Source: an uncultured Jannaschia sp. | GTDB taxonomy: Bacteria > Pseudomonadota > Alphaproteobacteria > Rhodobacterales > Rhodobacteraceae | Reading direction: 5' to 3' | Assembly (NCBI RefSeq): GCF_947503795.1 | Contig: NZ_CANNEZ010000001.1 | Span: 1,107,001 to 1,171,000, forward strand | Length of the DNA stretch: 64,000 nucleotides | Part shown: in pieces, positions 8,147-17,151 of the stretch | Layout: each line of letters starts with the position of its first letter | How positions within the stretch are numbered: position 1 is the stretch's first letter | Program-made: the position numbers and the translations under genes | The notes under the pieces: model-generated | What the model saw: the letters and a program-made list of their open reading frames with translations, nothing else | Databases searched by the model: none | Told to the model about the DNA's origin: nothing

Positions 8147-8925
8147 CGGGCGGTCGCATAGGTCTGCATCTACGCAAGATCGGTGCGCCCGACGGGCGCC
8201 GCGTCCTGTTCCTGCATCCCGGTAATGCGACCGGTGCGGCCTGGGCCGACGTGGTCGCCGACCTGCCAGGCGTGCGCGCGCTCTGCCCGGATCTGCCGGG
8301 CTTCGGTGAGAGCGCCGCCATCCCGCTCGAGGATTTCGCGCGAAGCGCCGATCACGTCGCGGCGCTCCTGCGCGCGCAGCCTGATGCCGCGCCGTTGCCG
8401 GTCGTGGGCTATTCGCTTGGCGGCTATACCGGGTTGATGCTGGCCGCGCGGCATCCCGATCTCGTGTCGCGCGCGCTTTTGACGGGGTTCCAGATCATGC
8501 CGGTGACGGGTCGTTGGTGGCTCGGGCCGCTCAGTGTGGCCATCTCCCCCCTGATGACGCGACCGTTCTTTCGTAGGCGCGCCTTTGCTGCACTCGGCCT
8601 GTCGGGTGAGACGTCGTGGTCGCCGGGGCCTTGGTCGCCTTGCGACGCGCGAACGCTCCGGCGGATCGCCGATCTCGCACTCTCCTTCGAAGCACGGGAC
8701 GAGGTCGAACGGATAGCGGTGCCGCTGACCGTTCTCGCCGGACGAAAGGAGATGCGCGACATCCGTGAAACGGTGAAGCTGATCGCCGAAGGGTCCAAGT
8801 TGGCCAACGGCGGATACGCGCCCGGCGGTCACGGCTGGCCCGCGGTGTCGCATGACCTCTTCGTGGCGACGGTGCGCGCGTGGCTCGACGACGCGTCTCT
8901 GCCCGCGGGGATCGAACCCGTCTGA
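8143..8925 (+). CDS. Alpha/beta hydrolase, start codon uncertain
   Basis: A hydrolase of about 260 residues. The oxyanion-hole region is FLHPGNATGAAW, the nucleophile elbow is GYSLGG, a cap region follows, and the acid/base part ends in GGHGWP with the catalytic His. Homology begins around HLRKIGAPDGRRVLFLHPGN, immediately after the stop of the DctD-like gene. No ATG, GTG or TTG is present in frame near this point; the candidates are CTG at 8143 or 8164, or ATA at 8158. I give the CTG at 8143, which overlaps the dctD-like stop, as the outer limit. The substrate is unknown. The last codons carry on to 8925. Confidence 0.75.
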   Translation: MTGGRIGLHLRKIGAPDGRRVLFLHPGNATGAAWADVVADLPGVRALCPDLPGFGESAAIPLEDFARSADHVAALLRAQPDAAPLPVVGYSLGGYTGLMLAARHPDLVSRALLTGFQIMPVTGRWWLGPLSVAISPLMTRPFFRRRAFAALGLSGETSWSPGPWSPCDARTLRRIADLALSFEARDEVERIAVPLTVLAGRKEMRDIRETVKLIAEGSKLANGGYAPGGHGWPAVSHDLFVATVRAWLDDASLPAGIEPV

Positions 8926-9331
8926 GCCGGACGGCGTGCGCGCGCGCGGGTGGAACCACTCACGCATTGCCAATGCGGCGCTTTTGGCACAGATAGGGAC
9001 TACGGCTGTGCCGCGGAATGGACCGCGGTTGGAGCCGGTGAGATTCTTTCCCGTTCGCGTCGGGCCCCGGATCGAGGGCCGTGCCTCGGGGGAAGTTTGC
9101 GAGGGCGCTGGCCGCCTTCGGAGAGACGCCCGCCCCACACCGGCGGGTCATGCATGACCCCGCCACCGTGCGCGGGTCGAGGTAGAAGCGCGATGACGCA
9201 GGACTTGAAAGCGACGGACGGATTGCGGCTTCGCCGCGCCGCGCCCCTTTCGCCTGCGTTCGCCCCATCAAGACGATTCTCCACGCTCGCGCCCCCCGGG
9301 ATGCGAAGGCGTGCGGGTCGCGGAAAGACAC
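8926..9331 (+). other. Long non-coding leader region upstream of rne
   Basis: Four hundred bases without a convincing gene separate the hydrolase stop from rne. Short open frames are present but lack coding features. The stretch holds a palindromic element at 8969-8988 and several GC-rich inverted repeats (for example GGGTCATGCATGACCC near 9145-9160). Ribonuclease E genes commonly have long 5' untranslated leaders that the enzyme cleaves to regulate its own mRNA, so a regulatory leader is the likely role, by inference. Confidence 0.5.
8969..8988. promoter_or_regulatory. Palindromic element GCCAA...TTGGC upstream of rne
   Basis: GCCAATGCGGCGCTTTTGGC has outer arms GCCAA/TTGGC and an inner near-palindromic TGCGGCGC core. 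The same element, one base longer, occurs upstream of galE at 25748-25768. Sharing about 19 of 21 positions at two unrelated gene starts suggests a protein-binding site; no known regulator was matched. Confidence 0.4.
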
Positions 9332-12286
9332 ATGGCGAAGAAAATGCTGATCGACGCCACCCACCCGGAGGAAATCCGGGTCGTGGTGGCAGACGGAAAC
9401 AAGGTCGAAGAATTTGATTTCGAGAACCTGAACAAGCGTCAGCTTGCGGGGAACATCTATCTGGCCAAAGTGACGCGCGTCGAGCCGTCGCTGCAGGCGG
9501 CGTTCATCGACTACGGCGGGAACCGGCACGGCTTCCTGGCCTTCTCGGAAATCCACCCCGACTATTACCAGATCCCCAAGGCCGACCGCGAAGCGATCCT
9601 GGCCGAGGAGCGGGAGGCCGCGCGCGCCCAGGCAGAGGCCGACGAGGCCGCCGATGCCCGGCACGCCGCGAAGGTCGAGGCCGAATCCGACGACGCCCCC
9701 GAGGCCGAGGATGGCGAGGAGAAGCCGAAGAAGTCGCGCTCGCGCAGCCGGTCGCGCTCGCGGTCGCGCAAGAAATCCGACGCGCCCGAGGGCGAGATGG
9801 CCGACGCGACGGACGCGGATGCGGATGCCACCGATGCGGATGCGCCTGCGCCCGAAATCGTCGCCGTGGACGAGGCGACGGATGAGCCAACCGTTGTCAG
9901 CGGCGAGGGCGCCGACCTGGCGGAAGCCGCCGATGCGACGGACAGCTCTGACGATGACACCGTGACCTCCATCGCCGAGGATTCGGGCCTTGAGGACGAG
10001 AGCGTCAGTGAAGGCGCGGCGCCCGAGCCCGCCGAGGGTGCGTCTGCCGTCGAAGCCACGCCGGATGCCGACCCCGCCGCCGAGACGCCCGAGGCCGGCG
10101 CCAGCGCAGCCGCGGCCCAGCCCGACGCGGATGACGCCGAGGCCGCGCAGGCCGAGGGCGATGCGGAGACCCAGCCCGAAGAGAAGCCCAAGCGCTCCCG
10201 CTCGCGCTCGCGGTCGCGCAAGAAGGCGGTGGATGCCGATGCGGATGCCCCGGAGGGCGACGCCATCGAGACCGTCGCGGACGAAGAGCTCGCCGAGATC
10301 CGCCCCCAGCGGAAGGCGCGCGCCCGCAAGTACAAGATCCAGGAGGTCGTGAAGGTCCGCCAGATCATGCTGGTGCAGGTCGTCAAGGAGGAGCGCGGCA
10401 ACAAGGGCGCGGCCCTGACGACCTATCTCAGCCTTGCGGGTCGCTACTGCGTCCTGATGCCGAACACGGCCCGGGGCGGCGGCATCAGTCGCAAGATCAC
10501 CAATGCCGCCGACCGCAAGAAGCTCAAGGAGATCGCCTCCGAGATCGACGTGCCCCAGGGCGCCGGCCTGATCGTGCGGACGGCCGGGGCCAAGCGCACC
10601 AAGACCGAGATCAAGCGCGACTACGAATACCTCCAGCGCCAGTGGGAGCAGGTGCGAGAGCTGACGCTCAAGTCCATCGCGCCCGCGCCGATCTACGAGG
10701 AGGGCAACCTCATCCACCGCTCGATCCGCGACTATTACAGCCGCGATATCGACGAGGTGATCGTCGATGGCGAAGGCGGCTATCGCGAAGCCAAGGACTA
10801 CATGAAGCTCATCATGCCGTCCCACGCCAAGAACGTGAAACTGCATGACGGGGGCGGCTTGCCGCTCTTCGCCCGGCACGGGGTCGAGACGTATCTCGCG
10901 GGCATGTTCAACCCGACCGTGCAGCTCAAGTCGGGCGGCTACATCGTGATCGGCATCACCGAGGCGCTGGTCGCGGTCGACGTCAACTCGGGCAAGTCGA
11001 CCAAGGAGGGGTCCATCGAGGACACCGCCGTCAAGACGAACCTCGAAGCCGCCGAGGAGGTCGCGCGTCAGGCCAAGCTGCGCGATCTGGCCGGTCTGAT
11101 CGTCATCGACTTCATCGACATGGACGAGCGCAAGAACAACCTCGCCGTCGAGAAGCGTTTGAAAGATGCGTTGAAACACGACCGGGCCCGCATCCAGGTC
11201 GGGCGCATCTCGGGCTTCGGCCTTCTGGAGATGTCGCGCCAGCGTCTGCGTCCCGGCATGCTCGAGGCGACGACCCAGGCATGCCCGCATTGCCAAGGCA
11301 CGGGCCTGATCCGGTCGGACGATTCGGTCGCGCTGGGCGTGTTGCGCGCACTGGAGGAGGAGGGGACGCGGAAGCGCTCGCGCGAGGTGCTGCTGAAGCT
11401 GCCCGTCGACGTCTGCAACTACCTCATGAACGAGAAGCGCGAGCATCTCGCCTCCATCGAAACGCGCTACGGCATGGCCGTGCGGGTGACGGCGGACCCG
11501 AGCCTCGTGGCGCCGGACTTCCACATGGAGAAGTTCAAGACCGCGACGCGTGTCGTCCCGAAGCCTGTCGCCAACGTGGTCGGCATGGACACCTCCTGGG
11601 TGTCCGAGGAGGACGAGGTGATCGAGGCGGAGGCCGAGGAGGTCGATGCCGCCGAGGCCACGTCAGCCGAAGATCGCGCGCCGCGCCCCGCCCGCGACGA
11701 GGATGGCGAGGAGCAGCCGAAGAAGAAGCGCCGTCGCCGGTCGCGCCGCAAGAAGGGCGGTGACGGGGACGGGTCGGGCGAGGACACCCGCGCCGGCGAC
11801 GCTGAGACCGAGGGCGACGACGCGCCAGCCGGGGCGTCCCAGCCGGACGTGCCGCCGCAGGAGGGTGCGCCCGAGACCACGACCGAGGCGGATGCCCCGG
11901 CACCCGAGGAGGCCGAGGCGGCGCCGAAGAGCCGCTCGCGCTCGCGCAGCCGGTCGCGCAAGAAGGCCGATGCGCCTGCCGCGGAGGCCGGGGGCGATGA
12001 GCCCGCCGCGGAGGCTGCGGCCGATTCGCCTGAGGCCCCTGCGCCCGAGGCGGCGCCCGAGGCCGAAGCGCCGCCTGCGAAGCCTGCAGCCAAGCGCCGC
12101 ACACGCGCCAAGGCGCCCGCGCCCATGGCCAAGCCCTCCGAGGAGGTGGCCGAGGTCGCGGAGATCGTCGAGGCCGCCGAGGCCGATGCGCCCGAGGCAG
12201 AGCCGGTTGTGGAGACCAAGTCCGCCGACGCGCCCGAGCCTGCTGCCAAGCCGAAGAAGCGCGGCTGGTGGAATTTCGGCGGCTGA
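9332..12286 (+). CDS. rne: Ribonuclease E
   Basis: RNase E is the endonuclease that starts mRNA decay and matures rRNA and tRNA precursors; it scaffolds the degradosome. The 984-residue product starts MAKKMLIDATHPEE. Its S1 domain is split after YGGNRHGFLAFSE by an insert of roughly 230 residues (about 95-328), rich in Asp, Glu and Ala. The catalytic core follows, with VAVDVNSGKS and IVIDFIDMDERKN, and the zinc-link CPHC at Cys651/Cys654. The C-terminal 240 residues are acidic and basic by turns and end RGWWNFGG. Arginine-serine repeats occur near residues 134-149, 287-298 and 866-878. The ATG at 9332 is the family start. A strong terminator follows. Confidence 0.97.
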   Translation: MAKKMLIDATHPEEIRVVVADGNKVEEFDFENLNKRQLAGNIYLAKVTRVEPSLQAAFIDYGGNRHGFLAFSEIHPDYYQIPKADREAILAEEREAARAQAEADEAADARHAAKVEAESDDAPEAEDGEEKPKKSRSRSRSRSRSRKKSDAPEGEMADATDADADATDADAPAPEIVAVDEATDEPTVVSGEGADLAEAADATDSSDDDTVTSIAEDSGLEDESVSEGAAPEPAEGASAVEATPDADPAAETPEAGASAAAAQPDADDAEAAQAEGDAETQPEEKPKRSRSRSRSRKKAVDADADAPEGDAIETVADEELAEIRPQRKARARKYKIQEVVKVRQIMLVQVVKEERGNKGAALTTYLSLAGRYCVLMPNTARGGGISRKITNAADRKKLKEIASEIDVPQGAGLIVRTAGAKRTKTEIKRDYEYLQRQWEQVRELTLKSIAPAPIYEEGNLIHRSIRDYYSRDIDEVIVDGEGGYREAKDYMKLIMPSHAKNVKLHDGGGLPLFARHGVETYLAGMFNPTVQLKSGGYIVIGITEALVAVDVNSGKSTKEGSIEDTAVKTNLEAAEEVARQAKLRDLAGLIVIDFIDMDERKNNLAVEKRLKDALKHDRARIQVGRISGFGLLEMSRQRLRPGMLEATTQACPHCQGTGLIRSDDSVALGVLRALEEEGTRKRSREVLLKLPVDVCNYLMNEKREHLASIETRYGMAVRVTADPSLVAPDFHMEKFKTATRVVPKPVANVVGMDTSWVSEEDEVIEAEAEEVDAAEATSAEDRAPRPARDEDGEEQPKKKRRRRSRRKKGGDGDGSGEDTRAGDAETEGDDAPAGASQPDVPPQEGAPETTTEADAPAPEEAEAAPKSRSRSRSRSRKKADAPAAEAGGDEPAAEAAADSPEAPAPEAAPEAEAPPAKPAAKRRTRAKAPAPMAKPSEEVAEVAEIVEAAEADAPEAEPVVETKSADAPEPAAKPKKRGWWNFGG

Positions 12287-12309
12287 TCCGGCCCACACAA
12301 TTGCTAGAA

Positions 12310-12335
12310 GGGCGTCCCTCGGGGCGCCCTTTTTT
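12310..12335 (+). terminator. Rho-independent terminator after rne
   Basis: A GC-rich stem (GGGCGTCCC, loop, GGGGCGCCC) is followed directly by six T residues. It lies 24 bases after the rne stop codon and just before the end of the convergent protease gene, which it may also serve in part. Confidence 0.85.
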
Positions 12336-12340
12336 CTTGG

Positions 12341-13579
12341 CTAGTGGGGCTGCGTGATGGCGCGGACGTCCCGCGCACGTCGCCACCCTTCCGTGTTGCG
12401 CTGGAGCAGGCCCTCGGCCCGGCGCGCATCGCGATCGGCCTCGCCGAACCGGCCCAATAGGGCGGCGCGCTCGGCCAAGGCCACGAGCGCCAAGGCCGGT
12501 TCGCCATTCTGCGCCAGCGCGGTCGCGAGGTCCTGCAGGAGGCCGGGGTCGTAGGGATCGGCCGCCCGCGCCGCCTCCAGAAGGACGAGCGCGTCGCGCG
12601 GACGTCCGGTCGCGAGGATCGCGCGCCCGAGCCGCGCACGGATCAACGGATCGCCGGGCGCGAGGCGTTCGGCCCGACGATAGCTCTCGACGGCAGATGC
12701 GGCGCGCCCGCTTTCCAGCAGGAACCGTCCCTTGAGCGCATGGAGATAAGCATCGGACGGATTCTGGGCGAGGAGGCGTCCGATCCCGGCCAGCGCGCGG
12801 CTGGGGTCCATCTGCCGATGCCGCGCGATGGCCGCGCGGAGGGTCGAGAGGGCGTCCCTCCGCCCGCCCACGTCCCGCAAGGTCTCGCGCGGCGCATCAG
12901 TCAGGGCCGAGGCCGTGGCCCGCGCGCGGGCGAGCCAATCGGCACCGTCGCCGTCGTCGGGCTTTCCGGTCTGCGGCGTGGTCTCGCGCGCCGGCAGGCC
13001 GCCCGGATCGGGATGGAGGCTGGCGTAGAGGTCGCCTTGGCCCGTCCGGAACAGGTCGCGGCTGATCCCGGCCATGATGCGGCGCGCCGAGAGCGCGGGT
13101 GCGCCGATCGCCGCTATGTCGCGCAAGGCGCGCGCATCGGCGCTGCGTTCGGCGTCGCGGTCATGGGCGAGGATCTTCGCCCGGACGCGGTCCGACGACG
13201 CGGTGGCCGCACCAAGCACCACTCCGAACCCGGCCGGCGTGGCGGCATGGCCCGAGACCCCGACGCGGATCGGCGCGTGACCCTCCGCGATATGGGCGAT
13301 CTCGTGGGCGATCACGGCCCGTGCCTGATCCACCGTTTGCAGCCGCCGCAGGAGGCCCGCGTGGAGCACGATCACGCGGTCATTGGCGGCGAAGATATTC
13401 GGGCGCGCGTCGTCGATCACCAGGATGCGGACCGGGTCCTGCAGGCCCGCCACAGCGAGCAGCGGGCGGGCCAGTTCGGATAGCGCATGTTCGAGCCCCG
13501 CATCGCGCAGCACGGTCTGGGCCGATATAGGCGGAGCCGTCAGGCCGAGGAGCAGGAGGACGGCGAGGATGCGGTGCAT
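12341..13579 (-). CDS. M48-family metalloprotease with TPR repeats
   Basis: A 412-residue exported zinc protease resembling BepA/YfgC of the periplasm. A signal peptide covers about 1-20 (hydrophobic stretch ending PPISAQ). The M48 domain follows, with the zinc-binding HEIAHIAEGH near residue 103 and a third ligand probably in the DAERSAD stretch about 55 residues later. The C-terminal part, from about residue 225, is built of tetratricopeptide-like helices (ALKGRFLLESGRAASAVESY and similar). This family clips or helps assemble outer-membrane proteins. The ATG at 13579 directly precedes the signal sequence. The gene is divergent from the aminotransferase, with an 79-base gap holding both promoters. 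Confidence 0.88.
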   Translation of the reverse strand: MHRILAVLLLLGLTAPPISAQTVLRDAGLEHALSELARPLLAVAGLQDPVRILVIDDARPNIFAANDRVIVLHAGLLRRLQTVDQARAVIAHEIAHIAEGHAPIRVGVSGHAATPAGFGVVLGAATASSDRVRAKILAHDRDAERSADARALRDIAAIGAPALSARRIMAGISRDLFRTGQGDLYASLHPDPGGLPARETTPQTGKPDDGDGADWLARARATASALTDAPRETLRDVGGRRDALSTLRAAIARHRQMDPSRALAGIGRLLAQNPSDAYLHALKGRFLLESGRAASAVESYRRAERLAPGDPLIRARLGRAILATGRPRDALVLLEAARAADPYDPGLLQDLATALAQNGEPALALVALAERAALLGRFGEADRDARRAEGLLQRNTEGWRRARDVRAITQPH

Positions 13580-13658
13580 GGACGGGCCTCGACTGGCGGG
13601 GCGTTGACCCACCCTCCGGGCCGGGTCATCAGGGGCGCGGGCAGTATCGGAGGCGGGC

Positions 13659-14810
13659 ATGGGACGCGCAAGCGGGGTGTCGCGACGCAGCGACGTCGAT
13701 CCCTTCATCGTGATGGACGTGATGGAGCGCGCGCGCGCCGCCGAGGCCGCGGGCCGTTCGATCATCCATATGGAGGTCGGCCAACCGGGCACGCCCGCGC
13801 CGCAGGCCGCGCGCGACGGGCTGACCCGCGCCATGGCCGAGGGGCCGCTGGGCTACACCGTGGCTCTGGGCCTGCCGGAGCTGCGCGCCCGGATCGCGCG
13901 GCTCTACGCGGAGTGGTACGGCGTGGACCTGAACCCCGAGCGCGTCGTCGTCACCGCCGGGTCGTCGGCCGCGTTCCTTCTGGCCTTCACGGCGCTCTTC
14001 GATGCGGGCGACCGCGTGGGGCTTGGGCTGCCGGGCTATCCGTCCTACCGCCAGATCCTCAAGGCGCTGTCGCTCGAGGCCGTCGGGTTCGAGACCACGC
14101 CCGAGAACCGCTTCCAGCCCGTCGCGGGCGACTTGCCGCCGGACCTCGCGGGTCTCATCGTCGCCTCGCCGTCGAACCCGACGGGCACGATGCTGGACCG
14201 GGATGCGATGGCCGACCTGATCGGCGCCTGCCACGCGCGCGGATGCGCATTCGTCAGCGACGAGATCTACCACGGCGTGCAATACGGCGCGCGAGCCGTC
14301 AGTGCGCTCGAAATTTCGGACGACGTCTACGTCATCAATTCCTTCAGCAAGTATTTCAGCATGACGGGCTGGCGGATCGGCTGGATGGTCGTCCCCGAGG
14401 CGCATATCCGCACGCTCGAGCGGCTGGCCCAAAACATGTTCATCTGCGCCCCGCATGCCAGCCAGATCGCAGCCCTTCACGCCATGGATGCCGAGGACGA
14501 GCTGCGTGCCAATCTGGACGTCTACGCCGCCAATCGCCGCCTGATGCTCGACCGGCTGCCAGGTGCGGGGTTCGATCGGATCGCGCCGCCGGACGGGGCG
14601 TTCTACGTCTATGCCGACATCTCAGGGCTGACCGATGACAGCCTCGCCTTCGCGGGGGAGGTGCTGGACGGCGCGGGCGTGGCAGTGACGCCGGGGCTGG
14701 ATTTCGATCCGGGCCGGGGCGGGGGGACGTTGCGGTTCAGCTATGCGCGGGCGACGGCCGATATCGCCGAGGGGCTCGACCGCCTGACCGATTGGATGGG
14801 GCGGCGGTGA
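13659..14810 (+). CDS. Pyridoxal-phosphate-dependent aminotransferase (class I/II)
   Basis: A fold-type I aminotransferase of 383 residues, the normal size for the aspartate/aromatic aminotransferase group. Landmarks are GQPGTPAPQAARDG (substrate loop, about residue 43), SPSNPTGTM (about residue 170), SDEIYHGV (about 201) and the PLP lysine in NSFSKYFSMTGWRIGW (about 228-243). The exact amino-acid specificity is not readable. The stop codon overlaps the GTG start of the amidase gene (GTGA), so the two are translationally coupled even though their functions are not obviously linked. Confidence 0.9.
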   Translation: MGRASGVSRRSDVDPFIVMDVMERARAAEAAGRSIIHMEVGQPGTPAPQAARDGLTRAMAEGPLGYTVALGLPELRARIARLYAEWYGVDLNPERVVVTAGSSAAFLLAFTALFDAGDRVGLGLPGYPSYRQILKALSLEAVGFETTPENRFQPVAGDLPPDLAGLIVASPSNPTGTMLDRDAMADLIGACHARGCAFVSDEIYHGVQYGARAVSALEISDDVYVINSFSKYFSMTGWRIGWMVVPEAHIRTLERLAQNMFICAPHASQIAALHAMDAEDELRANLDVYAANRRLMLDRLPGAGFDRIAPPDGAFYVYADISGLTDDSLAFAGEVLDGAGVAVTPGLDFDPGRGGGTLRFSYARATADIAEGLDRLTDWMGRR

Positions 14811-15964
14811 TCCGGCTGGCGCTCCTCCTGCTGGCGCTCGCCTGGCCGGTCGCGGCGCAGGAATTCACCGCGCGCGCCACCGTGACCGGCGCCGAGGTTG
14901 AGACCGGTCGAAGCGGCGCGGAGCTGTCCTTCGACATCAGCCAGCCGGTGCCGTGGCGCGTCTTCGTCCGCGCCGACCCGTGGCGCCTGATCCTCGACAC
15001 ATCCGAGGTTGACTGGAGCACGTTCGACCTGCCGGGCGAGCCCCTGACGGGCCGCGTCGCGCCGGGATGGTCGCGCCTCGTGCTGCCGCTGGAGGAACCC
15101 GCCTCGATCGCGCGGGCCTGGATGGACACGGGCGAGAGCGGCGCGCGCATCCGCATCGTGACCGAAGCGGGCGAAGGCGCCGTCGGGCCCCTCGTGTCGC
15201 AGGGCTGGGACGCGGTGCCGGACGCGGTCGGCATGACCGCCCGCCCGCGCCAGACGGGGGATCGGCCGCTGGTCGTGGCGCTCGACCCCGGCCATGGCGG
15301 CGTCGATCCGGGGGCCGAACGCGCGGGCACGAACGAAGCCGCGCTGATGCTGTCCTTCGCGCGCGAATTGGCGGGCGTCCTCCGGCGCGAGGGGCACGAG
15401 GTCGTGCTGACGCGCGAGACGGACGAGTTTCTCGGGCTCAGGGGGCGGGCCGCCGTGGCGCGGGCCGCGGGTGCGGACCTGATGATCTCGCTTCACGCGG
15501 ATGCGCTGGACGGGGGCGGGGCCGCCGGGGCGACCGTCTACACGCTCGATCCCGGCGAACGCGATGGGATCACCGAAGAACTGGCCGCGCGGCAGGGATA
15601 CGGCGAGCTGCTGCTCGGGGTCGAGATCGAGGCGCGCGAGGACGAGATCGCCGAGATCCTCATCGACCTCGCCCGCGCCGAAACGGCGCCGCGCGCGGAT
15701 GCGTTGGCCGACGCGCTGATCGCGGGGATCGGTGATGCGGGCCTGAAGCTGCACAAGCGACCGCGGCTGGGCGCGGAATTCACCGTCCTGAAGGCGCCCG
15801 ACATCCCGTCCGTCCTTCTGGAGTTGGGGTTCATGTCAGACGCTGACGATCTCGAGAACCTGCTCTCCGCCGATTGGCGGTCACGGATGGCGACGGCGAT
15901 CGCGCGCGGCCTCGAGGCCTGGGCGGTCGAGGATGCCGCCGAGGCGCTGCGCCTGCGCCGCTAG
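14807..15964 (+). CDS. N-acetylmuramoyl-L-alanine amidase (AMIN + Amidase_3)
   Basis: An exported peptidoglycan amidase of about 385 residues that cuts the bond between MurNAc and the stem peptide during cell separation. A signal peptide (hydrophobic stretch ending WPVAAQ) is followed by an AMIN-type domain (about 20-140) and an Amidase_3 domain from [17 protein letters not shown] onward, with zinc ligands expected at His of DPGHGG, Glu of GTNEAAL, and His of ISLHAD, and the catalytic Glu in [10 protein letters not shown] chose the GTG at 14807, which overlaps the aminotransferase stop; a TTG at 14792 is an alternative. The end overlaps msrB, convergent, by four bases. Confidence 0.9.
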   Translation: MIRLALLLLALAWPVAAQEFTARATVTGAEVETGRSGAELSFDISQPVPWRVFVRADPWRLILDTSEVDWSTFDLPGEPLTGRVAPGWSRLVLPLEEPASIARAWMDTGESGARIRIVTEAGEGAVGPLVSQGWDAVPDAVGMTARPRQTGDRPLVVALDPGHGGVDPGAERAGTNEAALMLSFARELAGVLRREGHEVVLTRETDEFLGLRGRAAVARAAGADLMISLHADALDGGGAAGATVYTLDPGERDGITEELAARQGYGELLLGVEIEAREDEIAEILIDLARAETAPRADALADALIAGIGDAGLKLHKRPRLGAEFTVLKAPDIPSVLLELGFMSDADDLENLLSADWRSRMATAIARGLEAWAVEDAAEALRLRR

Positions 15965-16365
15965 CCCGCCTCGGGTTCAAATTCCAACGCCACGCCGTTG
16001 ATGCAGTAGCGCAGGCCGGTCGGCTGCGGCCCGTCGGGGAAGACATGGCCCAGATGCCCGTCGCAGCGGGCGCAATGGACCTCGGTGCGTTTCATGAACC
16101 ACGAATTGTCGACGCTCTCGTCGACGCGTGTTCCGTCGACGCCGTCGACCGGCTGGTAGAAGCTGGGCCAGCCCGTCCCGCTGTCGAACTTCGCGCCCTG
16201 ATCGAAGAGCGGCGCGCCGCACCCCTTGCACATGTAGGTGCCTGGCGCCTTGGGGAAGTCTTCGTGGGTGCCCGCGCGCTCGGTGCCGTGCTTGCGCAGG
16301 ACCTTGTAGGCCTCGGGGCCGAGCTGGGCCTTCCACTCGTCATCGGACTTGACGATCTTCTCCAT
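15961..16365 (-). CDS. msrB: Peptide-methionine (R)-S-oxide reductase MsrB
   Basis: MsrB reduces the R form of methionine sulfoxide in proteins. The 134-residue product has the family length. Two zinc CxxC pairs are visible (MCKGCG and CARCDG), with the active-site region [10 protein letters not shown] and the catalytic cysteine in LRYCING near the C terminus. No signal peptide is present, so it acts in the cytoplasm. It is convergent with the amidase gene and starts with ATG at 16365. Confidence 0.96.
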   Translation of the reverse strand: MEKIVKSDDEWKAQLGPEAYKVLRKHGTERAGTHEDFPKAPGTYMCKGCGAPLFDQGAKFDSGTGWPSFYQPVDGVDGTRVDESVDNSWFMKRTEVHCARCDGHLGHVFPDGPQPTGLRYCINGVALEFEPEAG

Positions 16366-16443
16366 CGGGCGTTCCTCTCGCAGCGGGTCTTGGCGTCATG
16401 CAGATAGGCCGGGCGGCCGGGTCCGCCAAGGGCGAGGTGCGGG

Positions 16444-17103
16444 ATGGATCGGCAGGCGGGACGCTGGCGCGTGCGGCTCGGGGAGGATGCGGAGGCGGCG
16501 CTGACGCTCCGCTCGGTGGCATTCCGGGCCGGTGGTTGCGATCGCGACCGCTTCGACGACGCGGCCCGGCACCTGACCATCGCGGGGCCCGACGGCGTCG
16601 CCGCCTGCGCCCGCTTGACGGTGCAGAGCGATGCGACCGAGGGCTACAGCGCGCAATTCTACGATCTGGGCGCGTTCGCCGCGGCCTTCCCCCGCGCGCT
16701 GGAGGTGGGACGCGTGGCCCTGGCCGCGACGGTGACAGACCCGGACGTGCCTCGGCTCCTCCTCGCGGCGATGGCGCAGGTCGTGATCGCCGAGCGGATC
16801 GGGGCACTCTATGGCTGCTCGTCCTTTCCGCCGGATGGCGCGGGCATGGCGCGGCTCCGCGGTCGGAAGGCCCCGGCCGCGTGGCGACCGCGCCCGACCG
16901 CGCTCGAGACCGTGGCGCTTCCCGACCGGCCCGGGCCCGTGCCGCCGCTCCTCAGGGGCTGGCTGGCACTCGGGGCCGGGGTGTCGGATCGGGCCGTGAT
17001 CGACCGCGATCTCGATACGCTGCACGTCTTCACCGCGCTGCCCGTCGCGTCGATTCCGCCCGCGCGGGCCGCGGCGCTGACCGGCCTTCTCGACGCGGCC
17101 TGA
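16444..17103 (+). CDS. GNAT-family acyltransferase, OlsB-like
   Basis: A 219-residue protein that resembles the N-acyl amino acid synthases such as OlsB, which transfers a 3-hydroxyacyl group from ACP to ornithine in ornithine-lipid synthesis. Supporting features are LRSVAFR near residue 23, the YGCSSFPP stretch (about 125) matching FGCASFPG of OlsB, and LLRGWLALGAGVSDRAVIDR followed by TLHVFTALPV near the C terminus. It is shorter than usual OlsB and there is no OlsA-type acyltransferase next door, so the acceptor amino acid is uncertain. The ABC-F gene follows after 48 bases. Confidence 0.65.
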   Translation: MDRQAGRWRVRLGEDAEAALTLRSVAFRAGGCDRDRFDDAARHLTIAGPDGVAACARLTVQSDATEGYSAQFYDLGAFAAAFPRALEVGRVALAATVTDPDVPRLLLAAMAQVVIAERIGALYGCSSFPPDGAGMARLRGRKAPAAWRPRPTALETVALPDRPGPVPPLLRGWLALGAGVSDRAVIDRDLDTLHVFTALPVASIPPARAAALTGLLDAA

Positions 17104-17151
17104 TCGGGCATCCGATTGACGCCACGCCGGGGCGGGGCTAGCTCCGCCGCA

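Noticed and set aside
8143-8925. Possible fusion of the DctD-like regulator with the hydrolase by frameshift
   Set aside because: The regulator has its complete C-terminal DNA-binding helix and a stop codon before the hydrolase, and no slippery sequence is visible at the junction.
9734-9780. Simple DNA repeat array as a CRISPR or satellite
   Set aside because: The repetition comes from Arg-Ser codons inside an intact coding frame. Spacing is irregular and the codons vary.
8960-11524. Minus-strand open frame of about 850 codons antisense to rne
   Set aside because: It mirrors the rne codons and has a low-complexity Leu/Gly/Arg product. RNase E on the other strand has complete catalytic motifs.
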